A stretch of DNA of 64,000 nucleotides from Comamonas testosteroni TK102 (GTDB taxonomy: Bacteria > Pseudomonadota > Gammaproteobacteria > Burkholderiales > Burkholderiaceae_C), in NCBI RefSeq assembly GCF_000739375.1, contig NZ_CP006704.1, forward strand, positions 1,240,001 to 1,304,000, in the 5' to 3' direction. Below the pieces are notes generated by a model, which worked only from the letters and a program-made list of their open reading frames with translations, had not been told where the DNA came from and did not search any database. Of this stretch, positions 46,408 to 58,977 are shown one piece after another. Position 1 is the stretch's first letter. Each line of letters begins with the position of its first letter. A program made the translations under genes and the position numbers.

Positions 46408-46887
46408 ATGATCGAAGGCGTGATGAAGGAAGGCTTCGTCACCACCAGTTATGACACGGTGGTGAACTGGGCCAAGACAGGGTCGATCTGGCCCATGACA
46501 TTTGGCCTGGCCTGCTGTGCGGTGGAGATGATGCACGCAGCTGCTGCCCGCTATGACATCGGTCGCTTCGGCTCCGAAGTGTTCCGTGCCAGCCCCCGCC
46601 ACTCTGACCTGATGATTGTTGCCGGTACGCTGTGCAACAAGATGGCTCCCGCGATGCGCAAGGTCTATGACCAGATGTCCGAGCCGCGCTGGGTCATCTC
46701 CATGGGCTCCTGTGCCAATGGTGGTGGTTACTATCACTACAGCTACTCGGTGGTGCGCGGTTGCGATCGCATCGTTCCCGTCGACGTCTATGTGCCTGGT
46801 TGCCCTCCGACAGCGGAAGCGCTGATCTACGGCATCATCCAGCTGCAGCAGAAGATTCGTCGTACCCACACCATCGCTCGCGTTTAA
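46408..46887 (+). CDS. nuoB: NADH-quinone oxidoreductase subunit B
   Basis: Carries the terminal iron-sulfur cluster N2 beside the quinone site. 159 residues. The four ligands are the two adjacent cysteines in [11 protein letters not shown], Cys in [17 protein letters not shown] and Cys in [11 protein letters not shown]. Nine bases before nuoC. Confidence 0.97.
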   Translation: MIEGVMKEGFVTTSYDTVVNWAKTGSIWPMTFGLACCAVEMMHAAAARYDIGRFGSEVFRASPRHSDLMIVAGTLCNKMAPAMRKVYDQMSEPRWVISMGSCANGGGYYHYSYSVVRGCDRIVPVDVYVPGCPPTAEALIYGIIQLQQKIRRTHTIARV

Positions 46888-46896
46888 AGGGCTGAG

Positions 46897-47508
46897 ATGA
46901 CTGCAATTGCTATTCACCCCGAAAAGCTTCGGGATGTGGTTACGGCTGCCTTGGGTGACAAGGTGCGCTCTGTCACTCTGGCCTACGGCGAAGTGACGGT
47001 GGAAGTGTCTGCTGGCCAGTATCTGGACGTGATGCAGATCCTGCGCAACGCGCCGGACTGCCAGTTCGAGATGCTGCTGGATCTGTGCGGCGTGGACTAC
47101 TCCACTTATGCGGAAGTCGGCAAGGACGGTCCACGTTTTGCCGTGGTGTCTCACCTGATGTCCCTGACGCTGAACCAGCGTCTGCGTGTGCGCGTGTACT
47201 GTGCCGATGACGATTTCCCCGTAGTGGCTTCGATCAATCCGATCTGGAATTCGGCCAACTGGTTCGAGCGCGAAGCGTTCGATCTGTTCGGTATCGTGTT
47301 CGAAGGTCATGAAGACCTGCGCCGCATCCTGACCGACTATGGCTTCATCGGCCATCCGTTTCGCAAGGATTTCCCCCTGTCCGGTCACGTGGAAATGCGC
47401 TACGACGCCGAACAGCAACGTGTGGTGTACCAGCCCGTCACGATCGAGCCGCGCGAAATCACGCCGCGCATCATTCGTGAAGAAAACTATGGCGGAGGCC
47501 TGCACTAA
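46897..47508 (+). CDS. nuoC: NADH-quinone oxidoreductase subunit C
   Basis: Peripheral-arm subunit. 203 residues with [13 protein letters not shown], the 30-kDa signature [20 protein letters not shown] with [20 protein letters not shown], and a C-terminal [19 protein letters not shown]. Separate from nuoD (in E. coli fused as NuoCD). Confidence 0.97.
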   Translation: MTAIAIHPEKLRDVVTAALGDKVRSVTLAYGEVTVEVSAGQYLDVMQILRNAPDCQFEMLLDLCGVDYSTYAEVGKDGPRFAVVSHLMSLTLNQRLRVRVYCADDDFPVVASINPIWNSANWFEREAFDLFGIVFEGHEDLRRILTDYGFIGHPFRKDFPLSGHVEMRYDAEQQRVVYQPVTIEPREITPRIIREENYGGGLH

Positions 47509-47536
47509 AGGCGCGCGTCGCCTTTGACGGAAGACC

Positions 47537-48786
<1,250 letters not shown>

Positions 48787-48790
<4 letters not shown>

Positions 48791-49278
48791 TTACCGAAGC
48801 GACCAGAGAACGCTTTGCGCGTGAGGTGGCAAAGTATCCGGCTGACCAGAAACAGTCTGCCGTCATGGCTTGCCTGTCTATCGTGCAGCAGGAGCAGGGC
48901 TGGGTCAGCCAGGAAAGTGAGGCAGTGATTGCCGAAGTCCTGGGAATGGCCGAGATTGCGGTGCACGAAGTCACCACCTTCTACAACATGTACAACCAGC
49001 AACCCGTTGGCAAGTACAAGCTGAATGTCTGCACCAATCTGCCATGCCAGCTGCGCGACGGCTACAAGGCTTTGCACCACCTGGAGCACAAGCTGGGCAT
49101 CAAGATGGGCGAGACCACCAAGGATGGCCTGTTCACGCTGCAGCAGTCCGAGTGCCTGGGCGCCTGCGCCGATTCGCCCGTGATGCTGGTCAATGACCGT
49201 TGCATGTGCAGCTTCATGAGCAACGAAAAGCTCGACGAGCTGGTCGACGGTCTGCGTGCAGCGGAGGGTAAGGCATGA
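48787..49278 (+). CDS. nuoE: NADH-quinone oxidoreductase subunit E
   Basis: 24-kDa subunit with the 2Fe-2S cluster N1a. 163 residues; ligand cysteines in CTNLPCQL and [29 protein letters not shown] is typical. Overlaps nuoD (ATGA) and nuoF (ATGA). Confidence 0.97.
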
Positions 49279-50639
49279 GCACGATTCTGAACAATCCTGC
49301 CGCCAATGCCGTACTGGCCAAGTTCGCATCGACCGGCAACGAAACCTGCTTCCACGACCGTCACATCAACCCCCAGATCTATGCGGATCTGAACGGCAGC
49401 AACTGGTCCATCAAGGACTATGAAGCACGCGGCGGCTATCAGGCCCTGCGCAAGCTGCTGGGCAAGGATGGCGGCGAGGGTCTGACGCAGGATCAGGTCA
49501 TCGCGACGCTCAAGGAATCCGGTCTGCGCGGCCGTGGCGGTGCGGGCTTCCCCACGGGTCTGAAGTGGAGCTTCATGCCCCGCCAGTTCCCCGGTCAGAA
49601 GCATCTGGTCTGCAACTCCGATGAGGGCGAACCCGGTACCTGCAAGGACCGCGACATCCTGATGTTCAACCCGCACATCGTGATCGAAGGCATGATCATT
49701 GCCGCTTTCGCGATGGGCATCAGCATCGGCTACAACTACATCCACGGTGAAATCTTCGAAGTCTATGATCGCTTCGAGGCAGCCCTGGAAGAAGCCCGCG
49801 CAGCCGGCTACCTGGGTGACAACATCCTGGGCAGCAGCTTCAGCTTTCAGCTGCATGCCCACCATGGCTTTGGCGCCTACATCTGCGGCGAGGAAACCGC
49901 GCTGCTGGAATCGCTGGAAGGCAAGAAGGGCCAGCCCCGCTTCAAGCCGCCGTTCCCCGCCAGCTTCGGTCTGTACGGCAAGCCCACGACCATCAACAAC
50001 ACCGAGACTTTCGCGGCCGTTCCCTGGATCATCCGCAACGGTGGCCAGGCCTACCTGGAGTGCGGCAAGCCCAATAACGGCGGCACCAAGATCTTCTCGG
50101 TCAGCGGCGACGTGAACCTGCCCGGCAACTACGAAGTTCCCATGGGCACGCCTTTCAGCAAGCTGCTGGAACTGGCGGGCGGCGTGCGCACCGGTCGCAA
50201 GCTCAAGGCGGTGATCCCCGGCGGCTCTTCGTCGCCCGTGCTGCCTGCCGACATCATCATGGACTGCACGATGGACTATGACTCCATCTCCAAGGCGGGC
50301 TCCATGCTGGGTTCGGGCGCCGTGATCGTGATGGATGATTCGCGCGACATGGTCGAGTGCCTGCTGCGTCTGTCGTACTTCTATTCGCACGAGTCCTGCG
50401 GCCAGTGCACGCCCTGCCGTGAAGGTACGGGCTGGCTGTGGCGCGTGGTGAACCGTATTCAGCACGGCGAAGGCCGTCCGGAAGATATCGAGCTGTTGGA
50501 CTCGGTATCCGTGAACATCATGGGCCGCACCATCTGTGCGCTCGGCGACGCGGCAGCCATGCCGGTTCGCGCCATGATCAAGCACTTCCGCCACGAGTTC
50601 GAAGCGAAGATCCAGAACGCTTCCAAACAGGCTGCATGA
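49275..50639 (+). CDS. nuoF: NADH-quinone oxidoreductase subunit F
   Basis: 51-kDa subunit: NADH and FMN binding and cluster N3. 454 residues with [20 protein letters not shown] (NADH/FMN loop), [36 protein letters not shown] and the 4Fe-4S motif [12 protein letters not shown]. Electrons enter complex I here. Confidence 0.97.
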   Translation: MSTILNNPAANAVLAKFASTGNETCFHDRHINPQIYADLNGSNWSIKDYEARGGYQALRKLLGKDGGEGLTQDQVIATLKESGLRGRGGAGFPTGLKWSFMPRQFPGQKHLVCNSDEGEPGTCKDRDILMFNPHIVIEGMIIAAFAMGISIGYNYIHGEIFEVYDRFEAALEEARAAGYLGDNILGSSFSFQLHAHHGFGAYICGEETALLESLEGKKGQPRFKPPFPASFGLYGKPTTINNTETFAAVPWIIRNGGQAYLECGKPNNGGTKIFSVSGDVNLPGNYEVPMGTPFSKLLELAGGVRTGRKLKAVIPGGSSSPVLPADIIMDCTMDYDSISKAGSMLGSGAVIVMDDSRDMVECLLRLSYFYSHESCGQCTPCREGTGWLWRVVNRIQHGEGRPEDIELLDSVSVNIMGRTICALGDAAAMPVRAMIKHFRHEFEAKIQNASKQAA

Positions 50640-50662
50640 GCGCCTGATCGCGAGACAAGCAT

Positions 50663-52780
50663 ATGGTTGAAATTGAACTGGACGGAAAAAAGGTCGAGGT
50701 GACGGAAGGCAGCATGGTCATGCATGCAGCCGAGAAGGCCGGCACCTACATTCCTCACTTCTGCTACCACAAGAAGCTATCCATTGCGGCCAACTGCCGC
50801 ATGTGCCTTGTGGATGTGGAAAAGGCTCCCAAGCCCATGCCCGCCTGCGCCACGCCAGTGACGCAGGGCATGATCGTGCGCACCAAGAGCGAGAAGGCCA
50901 TCAAGGCACAACAGTCGGTGATGGAGTTCCTGCTCATCAATCACCCGCTGGACTGCCCCATCTGCGACCAGGGCGGCGAATGCCAGCTCCAGGATCTGGC
51001 AGTGGGTTATGGCAGCAGCTCTTCGCGCTACGAAGAAGAAAAGCGTGTGGTCTTCCACAAGAACGTGGGCCCGCTGATTTCCATGGAGGAAATGAGCCGC
51101 TGTATTCACTGCACACGTTGCGTGCGCTTTGGCCAGGAAGTGGCCGGCGTCATGGAGCTGGGCATGATTCACCGCGGCGAGCATTCCGAGATCACCACCG
51201 TGGTGGGCGATAGCGTGGATTCCGAGCTGTCGGGCAATATGATCGACATCTGCCCCGTGGGCGCCTTGACCAGCAAGCCCTTCCGCTACAGCGCCCGTAC
51301 CTGGGAACTGTCGCGCCGCAAGTCGGTGGCTCCGCACGACTCCACGGGTTCCAACCTGATTGTTCAGGTCAAGAACCACAAGGTCATGCGCGTTGTGCCC
51401 TTCGAGAACGAAGAAGTCAACGAATGCTGGATTGCCGACCGCGACCGCTTCTCCTACGAAGCGCTGAACAGCGACGAACGCCTCACCAAGCCCATGCTCA
51501 AGCAGGGCGGCGAGTGGAAGGAAGTCGACTGGCAGACCGCCCTCGAATATGTGGCCAACGGCCTGCAGCAGATCAAGAGCAACCATGGCGCCAGCGCCAT
51601 CGGTGCTCTGGTCAGCCCGCACAGCACGCTGGAAGAGCTGTTCCTGGCCGGCAAGCTGGTGCGCGGCATCGGCAGCGACAATATCGACTACCGTCTGCGC
51701 AATGCCGAGTTCGCTGCCCCGCAAGGCGTGCAGTGGCTGGGTCTGCCCATCGCTGCACTGAGCACTCTGCAGTCGGCTCTGATCGTGGGCTCCAACCTGC
51801 GCAAGGACCATCCGCTGTTCGCACAGCGCATCCGCCAGGCAGCCAAGAAGGGCTGCAAGGTTTTCGCCATCAACGATCGCGTCTATGACTGGGCCTTGCC
51901 CGTCAACGCCTCGGTGGTCGCAGCCGGCGACTGGGCTCAGGCTCTGGCCGATGTGGCCGCTGCCGTGGCCGAGGCCAAGGGTGTCTCGGCTCCCGTGGCT
52001 GGTCAGGTCCATGACGAAGCCAAGGCGATTGCCGCCGCCCTGCTGGCCGGCGAGCAAAAGGCCGTGCTGCTTGGCAATGCCGCGGCGCACCATGCTCAGG
52101 CTTCCGCACTGCTGGCTCTGGCCAACTGGGTTGCCGAGCAGACCGGCGCAGCCGTGGGCTATCTGACCGAGGCCGCCAACACCGTGGGCGCGCAATGGGT
52201 CAAGGCCATGCCTGCTGGCAACGGTCTGAATGCAGCTCAGATGATTGATGGTGGCCTGAAGGCGGCCATCTTGCTGAACAACGAGCCCGAGTTCGACAGC
52301 GCTGCCGGCAAGGCCGCCATCGCAGGTCTGAACAAGGCCGAGATGGTGGTGACTCTGAGCCCCTTCAAGGCCAACCTGGAATTCAGCGATGTGCTGTTGC
52401 CCATTGCTCCGTTCACGGAAACCTCGGGCAGCTTCGTCAACGCCGAAGGCCGTCTGCAGAGCTTCCATGCCGTGGTCAAGCCTCTGGCGGACACACGCCC
52501 CGCATGGAAGGTGCTGCGCGTGCTGGCCAACCTGATGGGTGTTCCGGGCGTGGACTATGAAACGTCGCAAGACGTGCTGGCTGAGGCCACTGGCGGCGTT
52601 GCCCAAGTGCCCGCCAATGTGCTGAGCAACGCGGCCCAGGCCGTGAGCGCAGTGCCTGCCGGCACTGCGACTGCGCCTGCAGTCGCCAGCATTTACCAGC
52701 TCGACAGCATCGTGCGCCGCGCTACGTCGCTGCAATTGACGGCTGACGCTCGTCAGGTTCGTGAGGGAGGCGCCGCATGA
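50663..52780 (+). CDS. nuoG: NADH-quinone oxidoreductase subunit G
   Basis: 75-kDa subunit, 705 residues (shorter than E. coli, 908). N-terminal 2Fe-2S domain with Cys34 (HFCYHKK), Cys45/Cys48 (NCRMCLVD) and Cys62, [18 protein letters not shown] for N5 and [13 protein letters not shown] plus [13 protein letters not shown] for N4. The C-terminal molybdopterin-like domain is degenerate and rich in alanine. No extra N7 cysteine set is seen, which fits the short length. Ends with an ATGA overlap with nuoH. Confidence 0.96.
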   Translation: MVEIELDGKKVEVTEGSMVMHAAEKAGTYIPHFCYHKKLSIAANCRMCLVDVEKAPKPMPACATPVTQGMIVRTKSEKAIKAQQSVMEFLLINHPLDCPICDQGGECQLQDLAVGYGSSSSRYEEEKRVVFHKNVGPLISMEEMSRCIHCTRCVRFGQEVAGVMELGMIHRGEHSEITTVVGDSVDSELSGNMIDICPVGALTSKPFRYSARTWELSRRKSVAPHDSTGSNLIVQVKNHKVMRVVPFENEEVNECWIADRDRFSYEALNSDERLTKPMLKQGGEWKEVDWQTALEYVANGLQQIKSNHGASAIGALVSPHSTLEELFLAGKLVRGIGSDNIDYRLRNAEFAAPQGVQWLGLPIAALSTLQSALIVGSNLRKDHPLFAQRIRQAAKKGCKVFAINDRVYDWALPVNASVVAAGDWAQALADVAAAVAEAKGVSAPVAGQVHDEAKAIAAALLAGEQKAVLLGNAAAHHAQASALLALANWVAEQTGAAVGYLTEAANTVGAQWVKAMPAGNGLNAAQMIDGGLKAAILLNNEPEFDSAAGKAAIAGLNKAEMVVTLSPFKANLEFSDVLLPIAPFTETSGSFVNAEGRLQSFHAVVKPLADTRPAWKVLRVLANLMGVPGVDYETSQDVLAEATGGVAQVPANVLSNAAQAVSAVPAGTATAPAVASIYQLDSIVRRATSLQLTADARQVREGGAA

Positions 52781-53853
52781 TCGACGCATTGAAAGCCTGG
52801 GGCGCGGGCCTGTCCGCCGCTCCTTTCTGGACCGATGTGGCCTGGCCCGTCATCTGGATTCTGCTCGGCATCGTGGCCATCGTGGCTCCCCTGATGGGTG
52901 CCGTGGCCTACCTCACGCTGTGGGAACGCAAGCTGCTGGGTTTCATGCAAATCCGTCTGGGCCCCAACCGCGTGGGTCCTTCGGGTCTGCTGCAGCCTCT
53001 GGCTGACGGCCTGAAGCTGCTGACCAAGGAACTGATTCAGCCCACGGCTGCAGCCAAGGGCCTGTTCTATGTGGGCCCCGTCATGGCCATCATGCCGGCC
53101 CTGGCGGCCTGGGTGGTGATTCCCTTCGCTCCCGATGTGGCCCTGGCCAACGTGAACGCAGGTCTGCTGCTGCTGATGGCCATCACTTCCATTGAAGTCT
53201 ATGGCGTGATCATTGCGGGCTGGGCTTCCAACTCCAAGTACGCGTTCCTGGGCGCACTGCGCGCCTCGGCTCAGATGGTGAGCTACGAAATCGCGCTGGG
53301 CTTCTGTTTCCTGGTGGTCATCATGGTCACGGGCAGCATGAATCTGTCGGCCATCGTGATGAGCCAGGGTCAAGGTCAGTTTGCATCCATGGGCATGAGC
53401 ATCCTGTCCTGGAACTGGCTGCCTCTGCTGCCCATCTTCATCGTCTACCTGATCTCGGTCGTTGCCGAAACCAATCGTCACCCGTTTGACGTGGTCGAAG
53501 GCGAAGCCGAAATCGTGGCCGGTCACATGGTCGAGTACTCGGGCATGGGCTTTGCGGTCTTCTTCCTGGCCGAATACGCGAGCATGTGGCTGGTCTCCAT
53601 CCTGGCCGTGATCATGTTCCTGGGCGGCTGGCTGCCTCCGTTCGACTTCCTGGGCTTCATCCCCGGTTGGATCTGGCTGGCGATCAAGACCTTCCTGGTG
53701 GTGTCGTGCTTCATCTGGATTCGCGCTACCTTCCCGCGCTTCCGTTATGACCAGATCATGCGTCTGGGTTGGAAGATCTTCATTCCCGTCACCCTGGTGT
53801 GGCTGGTGGTTGTGGGTGCTTGGCTGTACTCGCCCTGGAACATCTGGAAATAA
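52777..53853 (+). CDS. nuoH: NADH-quinone oxidoreductase subunit H
   Basis: Membrane subunit at the junction of the two arms, lining the quinone channel. 358 residues, about eight helices, with [59 protein letters not shown] and [19 protein letters not shown]. Confidence 0.97.
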   Translation: MIDALKAWGAGLSAAPFWTDVAWPVIWILLGIVAIVAPLMGAVAYLTLWERKLLGFMQIRLGPNRVGPSGLLQPLADGLKLLTKELIQPTAAAKGLFYVGPVMAIMPALAAWVVIPFAPDVALANVNAGLLLLMAITSIEVYGVIIAGWASNSKYAFLGALRASAQMVSYEIALGFCFLVVIMVTGSMNLSAIVMSQGQGQFASMGMSILSWNWLPLLPIFIVYLISVVAETNRHPFDVVEGEAEIVAGHMVEYSGMGFAVFFLAEYASMWLVSILAVIMFLGGWLPPFDFLGFIPGWIWLAIKTFLVVSCFIWIRATFPRFRYDQIMRLGWKIFIPVTLVWLVVVGAWLYSPWNIWK

Positions 53854-53864
53854 GCGGAGTACGT

Positions 53865-54374
53865 ATGTCTGCAGTAGCTGCAACACCTTTCTCCTTCAAG
53901 GATTTCCTCAAGAGCTTCATGCTCTGGGAACTGGCCAAGGGCATGGCCCTGACTGGCCGCTACACCTTCCGTCGCAAGATCACGGTGCAGTTCCCTGAGG
54001 AAAAAACACCTCAGTCGCCACGCTTCCGTGGTCTGCACGCCCTGCGCCGTTATGAAAACGGCGAAGAGCGCTGCATTGCCTGCAAGCTTTGCGAGGCCGT
54101 GTGCCCTGCCATGGCCATCACCATCGAGTCCGATGTGCGTGACGACGGCTCGCGCCGTACCACGCGCTACGACATCGATCTGACCAAGTGCATCTTCTGT
54201 GGCTTCTGCGAAGAAAGCTGCCCGGTGGACTCCATCGTGGAGACGCACATCTTCGAATACCACGGCGAAAAGCGCGGTGATCTCTACTTCACCAAGGACA
54301 TGCTCCTGGCAGTGGGTGACCGTTATGAAGCCGAGATCGCTGCCAACAAGGCGGCAGATGCCAAGTACCGCTGA
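53865..54374 (+). CDS. nuoI: NADH-quinone oxidoreductase subunit I
   Basis: Carries two 4Fe-4S clusters (N6a, N6b): [12 protein letters not shown] and [12 protein letters not shown]. 169 residues. Start MSAVAATPF (53865) with GCGGAG upstream was chosen; the frame stays open further back inside nuo[13 protein letters not shown] precedes the first cluster. Confidence 0.96.
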   Translation: MSAVAATPFSFKDFLKSFMLWELAKGMALTGRYTFRRKITVQFPEEKTPQSPRFRGLHALRRYENGEERCIACKLCEAVCPAMAITIESDVRDDGSRRTTRYDIDLTKCIFCGFCEESCPVDSIVETHIFEYHGEKRGDLYFTKDMLLAVGDRYEAEIAANKAADAKYR

Positions 54375-54408
54375 AGCGGCTCCTTGATCACTTGAAAAGA
54401 TTCGATCC

Positions 54409-55089
54409 ATGGACGCCAAAACTGGTTTTTTCTATCTGTTCTCGGTCGTGCTGCTGTTTGCAGCCTTCCGGGTTGTCACGGCCCGCAATCCTGTGCATGC
54501 CGTGCTCAATCTGATTCTGGCCTTCTCGCAAGCGGCTGCCATCTGGCTGCTGCTCAAGGCTGAATTCCTCGGCATCGCTCTGGTGCTGGTCTATCTGGGC
54601 GCTGTGATGGTGCTGTTCCTGTTCGTGGTGATGATGCTCGATATCCGTATCGACGCCATGCGCCGCGGCTTCTGGAAGCATTTTCCGTTCGCCGCCCTGA
54701 TCGGTGTGCTGATCGCCTTTGAAATGGGCATGGTGCTGATGGGCGGCTTCGGCGACGTCGAAGACGCCAAGGCCGTTGGCACGACCATGGTCAATGCCGC
54801 CGGTCAGACCGTTCCTTACTCGAACACACAGGCTCTGGGCAAGCTGCTGTACACGGAATACCTGTATCCCGTGGAAATCGCAGCCGTGATCCTGCTGGTG
54901 GCCATGATTGCCGCAATTGCCCTGACGCTGCGCAAGCGCAAGGACAGCAAGGCCATGAATCCTGCAGATCAAATTCGTGTGCGCGCCTCCGACCGCATCA
55001 AGCTGGTCAAGGTCGACAGCACCAAGCCTGCACAAAAACCTGACGCTGAAGCCGCGGCTGCAGCGCCTGCTGTGGAGACAAAAGCATGA
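54409..55089 (+). CDS. nuoJ: NADH-quinone oxidoreductase subunit J
   Basis: Membrane subunit with five helices. 226 residues. [20 protein letters not shown] is the conserved third helix; the last 35 residues are a polar, alanine/lysine-rich tail typical of betaproteobacterial NuoJ. Its stop overlaps the nuoK start. Confidence 0.96.
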   Translation: MDAKTGFFYLFSVVLLFAAFRVVTARNPVHAVLNLILAFSQAAAIWLLLKAEFLGIALVLVYLGAVMVLFLFVVMMLDIRIDAMRRGFWKHFPFAALIGVLIAFEMGMVLMGGFGDVEDAKAVGTTMVNAAGQTVPYSNTQALGKLLYTEYLYPVEIAAVILLVAMIAAIALTLRKRKDSKAMNPADQIRVRASDRIKLVKVDSTKPAQKPDAEAAAAAPAVETKA

Positions 55090-55394
55090 CGCTGACTTTG
55101 GGCCACTTCCTGACGCTGGGTGCCATGCTGTTTGCACTCTCCGTGGTTGGCATCTTTCTGAACCGCAAGAACCTGATCGTCTTGCTCATGGCCATCGAGC
55201 TGATGCTGCTGGCCGTGAACATGAACTTTGTCGCGTTTTCCAGCTATCTGGGCGACATGCACGGCCAGGTGTTCGTGTTTTTCATCCTGACAGTGGCTGC
55301 TGCTGAATCGGCCATCGGTCTGGCGATCTTGGTGCTGCTGTTCCGTAACAAGACAAGCATCGATGCGGAAGATCTCAACGCCCTCAAGGGTTGA
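55086..55394 (+). CDS. nuoK: NADH-quinone oxidoreductase subunit K
   Basis: Small membrane subunit, 102 residues, with three helices. [20 protein letters not shown] carries the conserved glutamate for proton transfer, and [20 protein letters not shown] the second one. Confidence 0.97.
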   Translation: MTLTLGHFLTLGAMLFALSVVGIFLNRKNLIVLLMAIELMLLAVNMNFVAFSSYLGDMHGQVFVFFILTVAAAESAIGLAILVLLFRNKTSIDAEDLNALKG

Positions 55395-55424
55395 GTCCGC
55401 CGTAACTTGCAAGGTTCTCAAGAA

Positions 55425-57461
55425 ATGAGTCAAACCCTTTCTGCATCCATGCTGCTTGCGGTGCCTTTGGCACCGCTGGTCGGCTCCGCGCTCGCGGGTA
55501 TCTGGGGCACGGCCTTTGGCGGCAACAAGATTGGTCGCACCGGCAGCAGCTCCCTGACGATTCTGGGCGTGCTCGTGGCCTTCGTTCTGTCGGCCCTCAC
55601 GTTCCAGGCTGTCGTGTTCGACGGCGCAACGTTCAACGAGACCATCTACACCTGGATGGTCGTCGGCGGTCTGAAGATGGAAGTCGGTTTCCTGATCGAC
55701 TCCATCACGGTGATGATGATGTGCGTGGTGACCTTTGTGTCGCTGATGGTGCACATCTACACCATGGGCTACATGGAGGAAGACGACGGCTACAACCGTT
55801 TCTTCTCCTATATCTCGCTGTTCACCTTCTCCATGTTGATGCTCGTCATGAGCAACAACCTGCTGCAGCTGTTCTTCGGCTGGGAAGCCGTGGGTCTGGT
55901 GTCCTATCTGCTGATCGGCTTCTACTACAAGAAGCCCACGGCCATCTTCGCCAACATGAAGGCCTTCCTGGTCAACCGTGTGGGTGACTTCGGCTTCATT
56001 CTGGGCATTGGTCTGATCGCTGCCTACACCGGCACGCTGAACTATTCTGAAATCTTCGCCAAGCTGCCCGAGATCCAGAACACCCAGCTGCCCGGCACGG
56101 GCTGGCTGCTGGTGACCGTGACTGCCATCTGCCTGTTCATCGGCGCGATGGGCAAGTCGGCCCAGTTCCCGCTGCACGCCTGGCTGCCGGACTCTATGGA
56201 AGGCCCCACGCCTATCTCTGCGCTGATTCACGCGGCGACCATGGTGACGGCCGGCATCTTCATGGTGTCGCGCATGTCTCCCCTGTACGAGCTGTCGGAC
56301 GTTGCGCTGAACTTCATCCTGGTGATCGGCTCCATCACGGCGCTGTTCATGGGTATCCTGGGCATCATCCAGAACGACATCAAGCGTGTGATTGCGTACT
56401 CCACGCTGTCCCAGCTGGGCTATATGACCATCGCTCTGGGCGTTTCGGCCTACTCGGTGTCCGTGTTCCACCTGATGACCCACGCCTTCTTCAAGGCGCT
56501 GCTGTTCCTCGGTGCCGGCTCCGTCATCATGGGCATGCACCACAACCAGGACATCCGCTGGATGGGCGGCGTGCGCAAGTACATGCCCATCACCTGGATC
56601 ACCTTCCTGCTGGGTAACCTCGCGCTGATCGGCACGCCTTTCTTCTCGGGCTTCTACTCCAAGGACGCCATCATCGAGGCGGTTCACGCTTCCAACCTGC
56701 CTGCAGCCGGCTTTGCAAACTTTGCCGTGCTGGCCGGTGTGTTCATCACGGCTTTCTATTCCTTCCGCCTGTACTTCATCGTCTTCCACGGCAAGGAACG
56801 CTACGACCAGAACCCCGATGCGCACCATGATGACCACCATGGTCATGACGACCACGGCCACGGCCATGACGCCAAGCCCCATGAGTCGCCTCTGGTGGTG
56901 ACCGGTCCCCTGATGCTGCTGGCCATTCCTTCGGTGGTGATCGGTGCGATTGCGCTGATGCCCATGCTGTTTGGCGACTTCTTCAAGGGCGTGATCCACG
57001 TCGATGGCTCCAAGCACGGTGCCATGGCCGAACTGGCCGAGCAGATTCACGGCTGGGTGCCGATGGCACTGCACGGCTTCACGGCTGCGCCGTTCTGGCT
57101 GGCCCTGGCCGGTGTGGTGGTGTCCTATGTGTTCTACATGGTCAAGCCCGAGATTCCTGCCGCCATCATGGCTTTCTCCAAGAAGATTGGTCTGTACCAG
57201 GTTCTGGAAGGCAAGTACGGCGTGGACTGGGTGTACGAGAACATCTTCGCCCGCGGCGCCCGTGCCTTCGGTACCTTCTTCTGGAAGGCCGGCGATCAGG
57301 CCATCATCGATGGCGCCATCGTCAACGGCTCCTGGAAGCTCATGGCCAAGTTCGGTCAGTGGGTGCGCGGCCTGCAAACAGGCTATCTCTATCACTACGC
57401 GTTGGTCATGCTGTTGGGTATCGTTGCCCTCATGACGTACTTCGTGTGGCTCAACAAGTAG
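55425..57461 (+). CDS. nuoL: NADH-quinone oxidoreductase subunit L
   Basis: Antiporter-like proton-pumping subunit with the long lateral helix. 678 residues. WEAVGLVSYLLIGFYY, MGKSAQFPLHAWLPDSMEGP and HAATMVTAGIFMVSRM are family hallmarks. Between two late helices lies a loop of about 25 residues (463-488) with roughly ten histidines alternating with aspartate. Start MSQTLSASM (55425) was chosen over an upstream in-frame alternative at 55407. Confidence 0.96.
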   Translation: MSQTLSASMLLAVPLAPLVGSALAGIWGTAFGGNKIGRTGSSSLTILGVLVAFVLSALTFQAVVFDGATFNETIYTWMVVGGLKMEVGFLIDSITVMMMCVVTFVSLMVHIYTMGYMEEDDGYNRFFSYISLFTFSMLMLVMSNNLLQLFFGWEAVGLVSYLLIGFYYKKPTAIFANMKAFLVNRVGDFGFILGIGLIAAYTGTLNYSEIFAKLPEIQNTQLPGTGWLLVTVTAICLFIGAMGKSAQFPLHAWLPDSMEGPTPISALIHAATMVTAGIFMVSRMSPLYELSDVALNFILVIGSITALFMGILGIIQNDIKRVIAYSTLSQLGYMTIALGVSAYSVSVFHLMTHAFFKALLFLGAGSVIMGMHHNQDIRWMGGVRKYMPITWITFLLGNLALIGTPFFSGFYSKDAIIEAVHASNLPAAGFANFAVLAGVFITAFYSFRLYFIVFHGKERYDQNPDAHHDDHHGHDDHGHGHDAKPHESPLVVTGPLMLLAIPSVVIGAIALMPMLFGDFFKGVIHVDGSKHGAMAELAEQIHGWVPMALHGFTAAPFWLALAGVVVSYVFYMVKPEIPAAIMAFSKKIGLYQVLEGKYGVDWVYENIFARGARAFGTFFWKAGDQAIIDGAIVNGSWKLMAKFGQWVRGLQTGYLYHYALVMLLGIVALMTYFVWLNK

Positions 57462-57477
57462 TAGGGGAAAAACAAAA

Positions 57478-58953
57478 ATGGGTTTGTTGAGTCTTTCTAT
57501 CTGGGTGCCGATTGCTTTCGGCGCCCTCCTGCTGGCCTTCAGCAAAGAAGGGCAGGCCAACGCGGTGCGCTGGCTGGCCCTGATCGGTGCGCTGATCGGC
57601 TTCGCGGTGACCATTCCTCTGATCACCGGCTTCGACACCACGACTGCCAATATGCAGTTTGTGGAAAATGCACTCTGGATTGAGCGCTTCAACATCCACT
57701 ACCACCTGGGCGTGGATGGCATCTCCATGTGGTTTGTGCCACTGACGGCTTTCATCACCGTCATCGTGGTGATCGCCTCCTGGGCCAACATCACCGAGCG
57801 CGTGAACCAGTACATGGGCGCGTTCCTGATCCTGTCGGGTCTGATGATCGGTGTGTTCGCCGCCATGGACGGCATGCTGTTCTACGTGTTCTTCGAAGCC
57901 ACCCTGATCCCGATGTATCTGATCATCGGTATCTGGGGCGGCCCGAACCGTATCTACGCGGCCTTCAAGTTCTTCCTGTACACCTTGATGGGCTCGCTGC
58001 TCACGCTGGTCGCGCTGATCTATCTGTACACCCAGTCGGGCGGCAGCTTCGAGATCCTGGACTGGCACAAGCTGCCCCTGTCCGGTACTGCACAGACGCT
58101 GATCTTCTTCGCCTTCTTCGCCGCTTTTGCCGTGAAGGTGCCCATGTTCCCGGTTCACACCTGGCTGCCCGACGTTCACGTCGAAGCGCCTACCGGCGGT
58201 TCCGCCGTGCTGGCCGCGATCATGCTGAAGCTGGGTGCCTATGGCTTCCTGCGCTTCTCGCTGCCCATCGCTCCCGATGCGGCGCATGAGTGGTCGGGCC
58301 TGATGATCACGCTGTCGCTGATTGCCGTGATCTATGTGGGTGTGGTGGCTCTGGTGCAAAAGGACATGAAGAAGCTGGTGGCTTATTCGTCCGTGGCGCA
58401 CATGGGTTTCGTGACCCTGGGCTTCTTCATGTTCAACAGCCTGGGCATTGCTGGCGGCCTGGTGCAGATGATCGCCCACGGCTTCGTGTCCGGCGCGATG
58501 TTCCTGTGCATTGGCGTGCTGTACGACCGCGTTCACTCGCGTGAGATCGCCGCTTACGGCGGCGTGGTCAACACCATGCCCAAGTTCGCTGCCTTTGCCC
58601 TGCTGTTTGCCATGGCCAACTGCGGTCTGCCCGCCACTGCCGGCTTCGTCGGCGAGTGGATGGTGATCCTGGGCGCCGTGCAATACAACTTCTGGATTGG
58701 TCTGGGCGCTGCAACCGCCCTGATCTTCGGCGCTGCCTACACCCTGTGGATGTACAAGCGCGTGTACCTGGGTGACGTGGCCAACGACCATGTGGCTGAA
58801 CTCAAGGACATCAACTGCCGCGAATTCCTGGTGCTGGGCGTGCTGGCTGCGGCTGTGCTGGTCATGGGTCTGTATCCCAAGCCCTTCACCGATGTGATGG
58901 ATGTGTCTGTGGCAGAGCTCATCAAGCATGTGGCTGTGAGCAAGCTCAACTGA
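57478..58953 (+). CDS. nuoM: NADH-quinone oxidoreductase subunit M
   Basis: Antiporter-like proton-pumping subunit, 491 residues, about 14 helices. FFEATLIPMYLIIGIWGG with the key glutamate, FAVKVPMFPVHTWLPDVHVE with the conserved lysine, and AYSSVAHMGFVTLGFFM. 16 bases after nuoL. Confidence 0.97.
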   Translation: MGLLSLSIWVPIAFGALLLAFSKEGQANAVRWLALIGALIGFAVTIPLITGFDTTTANMQFVENALWIERFNIHYHLGVDGISMWFVPLTAFITVIVVIASWANITERVNQYMGAFLILSGLMIGVFAAMDGMLFYVFFEATLIPMYLIIGIWGGPNRIYAAFKFFLYTLMGSLLTLVALIYLYTQSGGSFEILDWHKLPLSGTAQTLIFFAFFAAFAVKVPMFPVHTWLPDVHVEAPTGGSAVLAAIMLKLGAYGFLRFSLPIAPDAAHEWSGLMITLSLIAVIYVGVVALVQKDMKKLVAYSSVAHMGFVTLGFFMFNSLGIAGGLVQMIAHGFVSGAMFLCIGVLYDRVHSREIAAYGGVVNTMPKFAAFALLFAMANCGLPATAGFVGEWMVILGAVQYNFWIGLGAATALIFGAAYTLWMYKRVYLGDVANDHVAELKDINCREFLVLGVLAAAVLVMGLYPKPFTDVMDVSVAELIKHVAVSKLN

Positions 58954-58977
58954 CCAGACTGAAACGAGAGACACGAG

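Noticed and set aside
54969..57695. 908-codon frame antisense to nuoJ-nuoM, rich in His, Gln and Gly
   Set aside because: It spans several real genes of the nuo operon; composition is that of a shadow frame.
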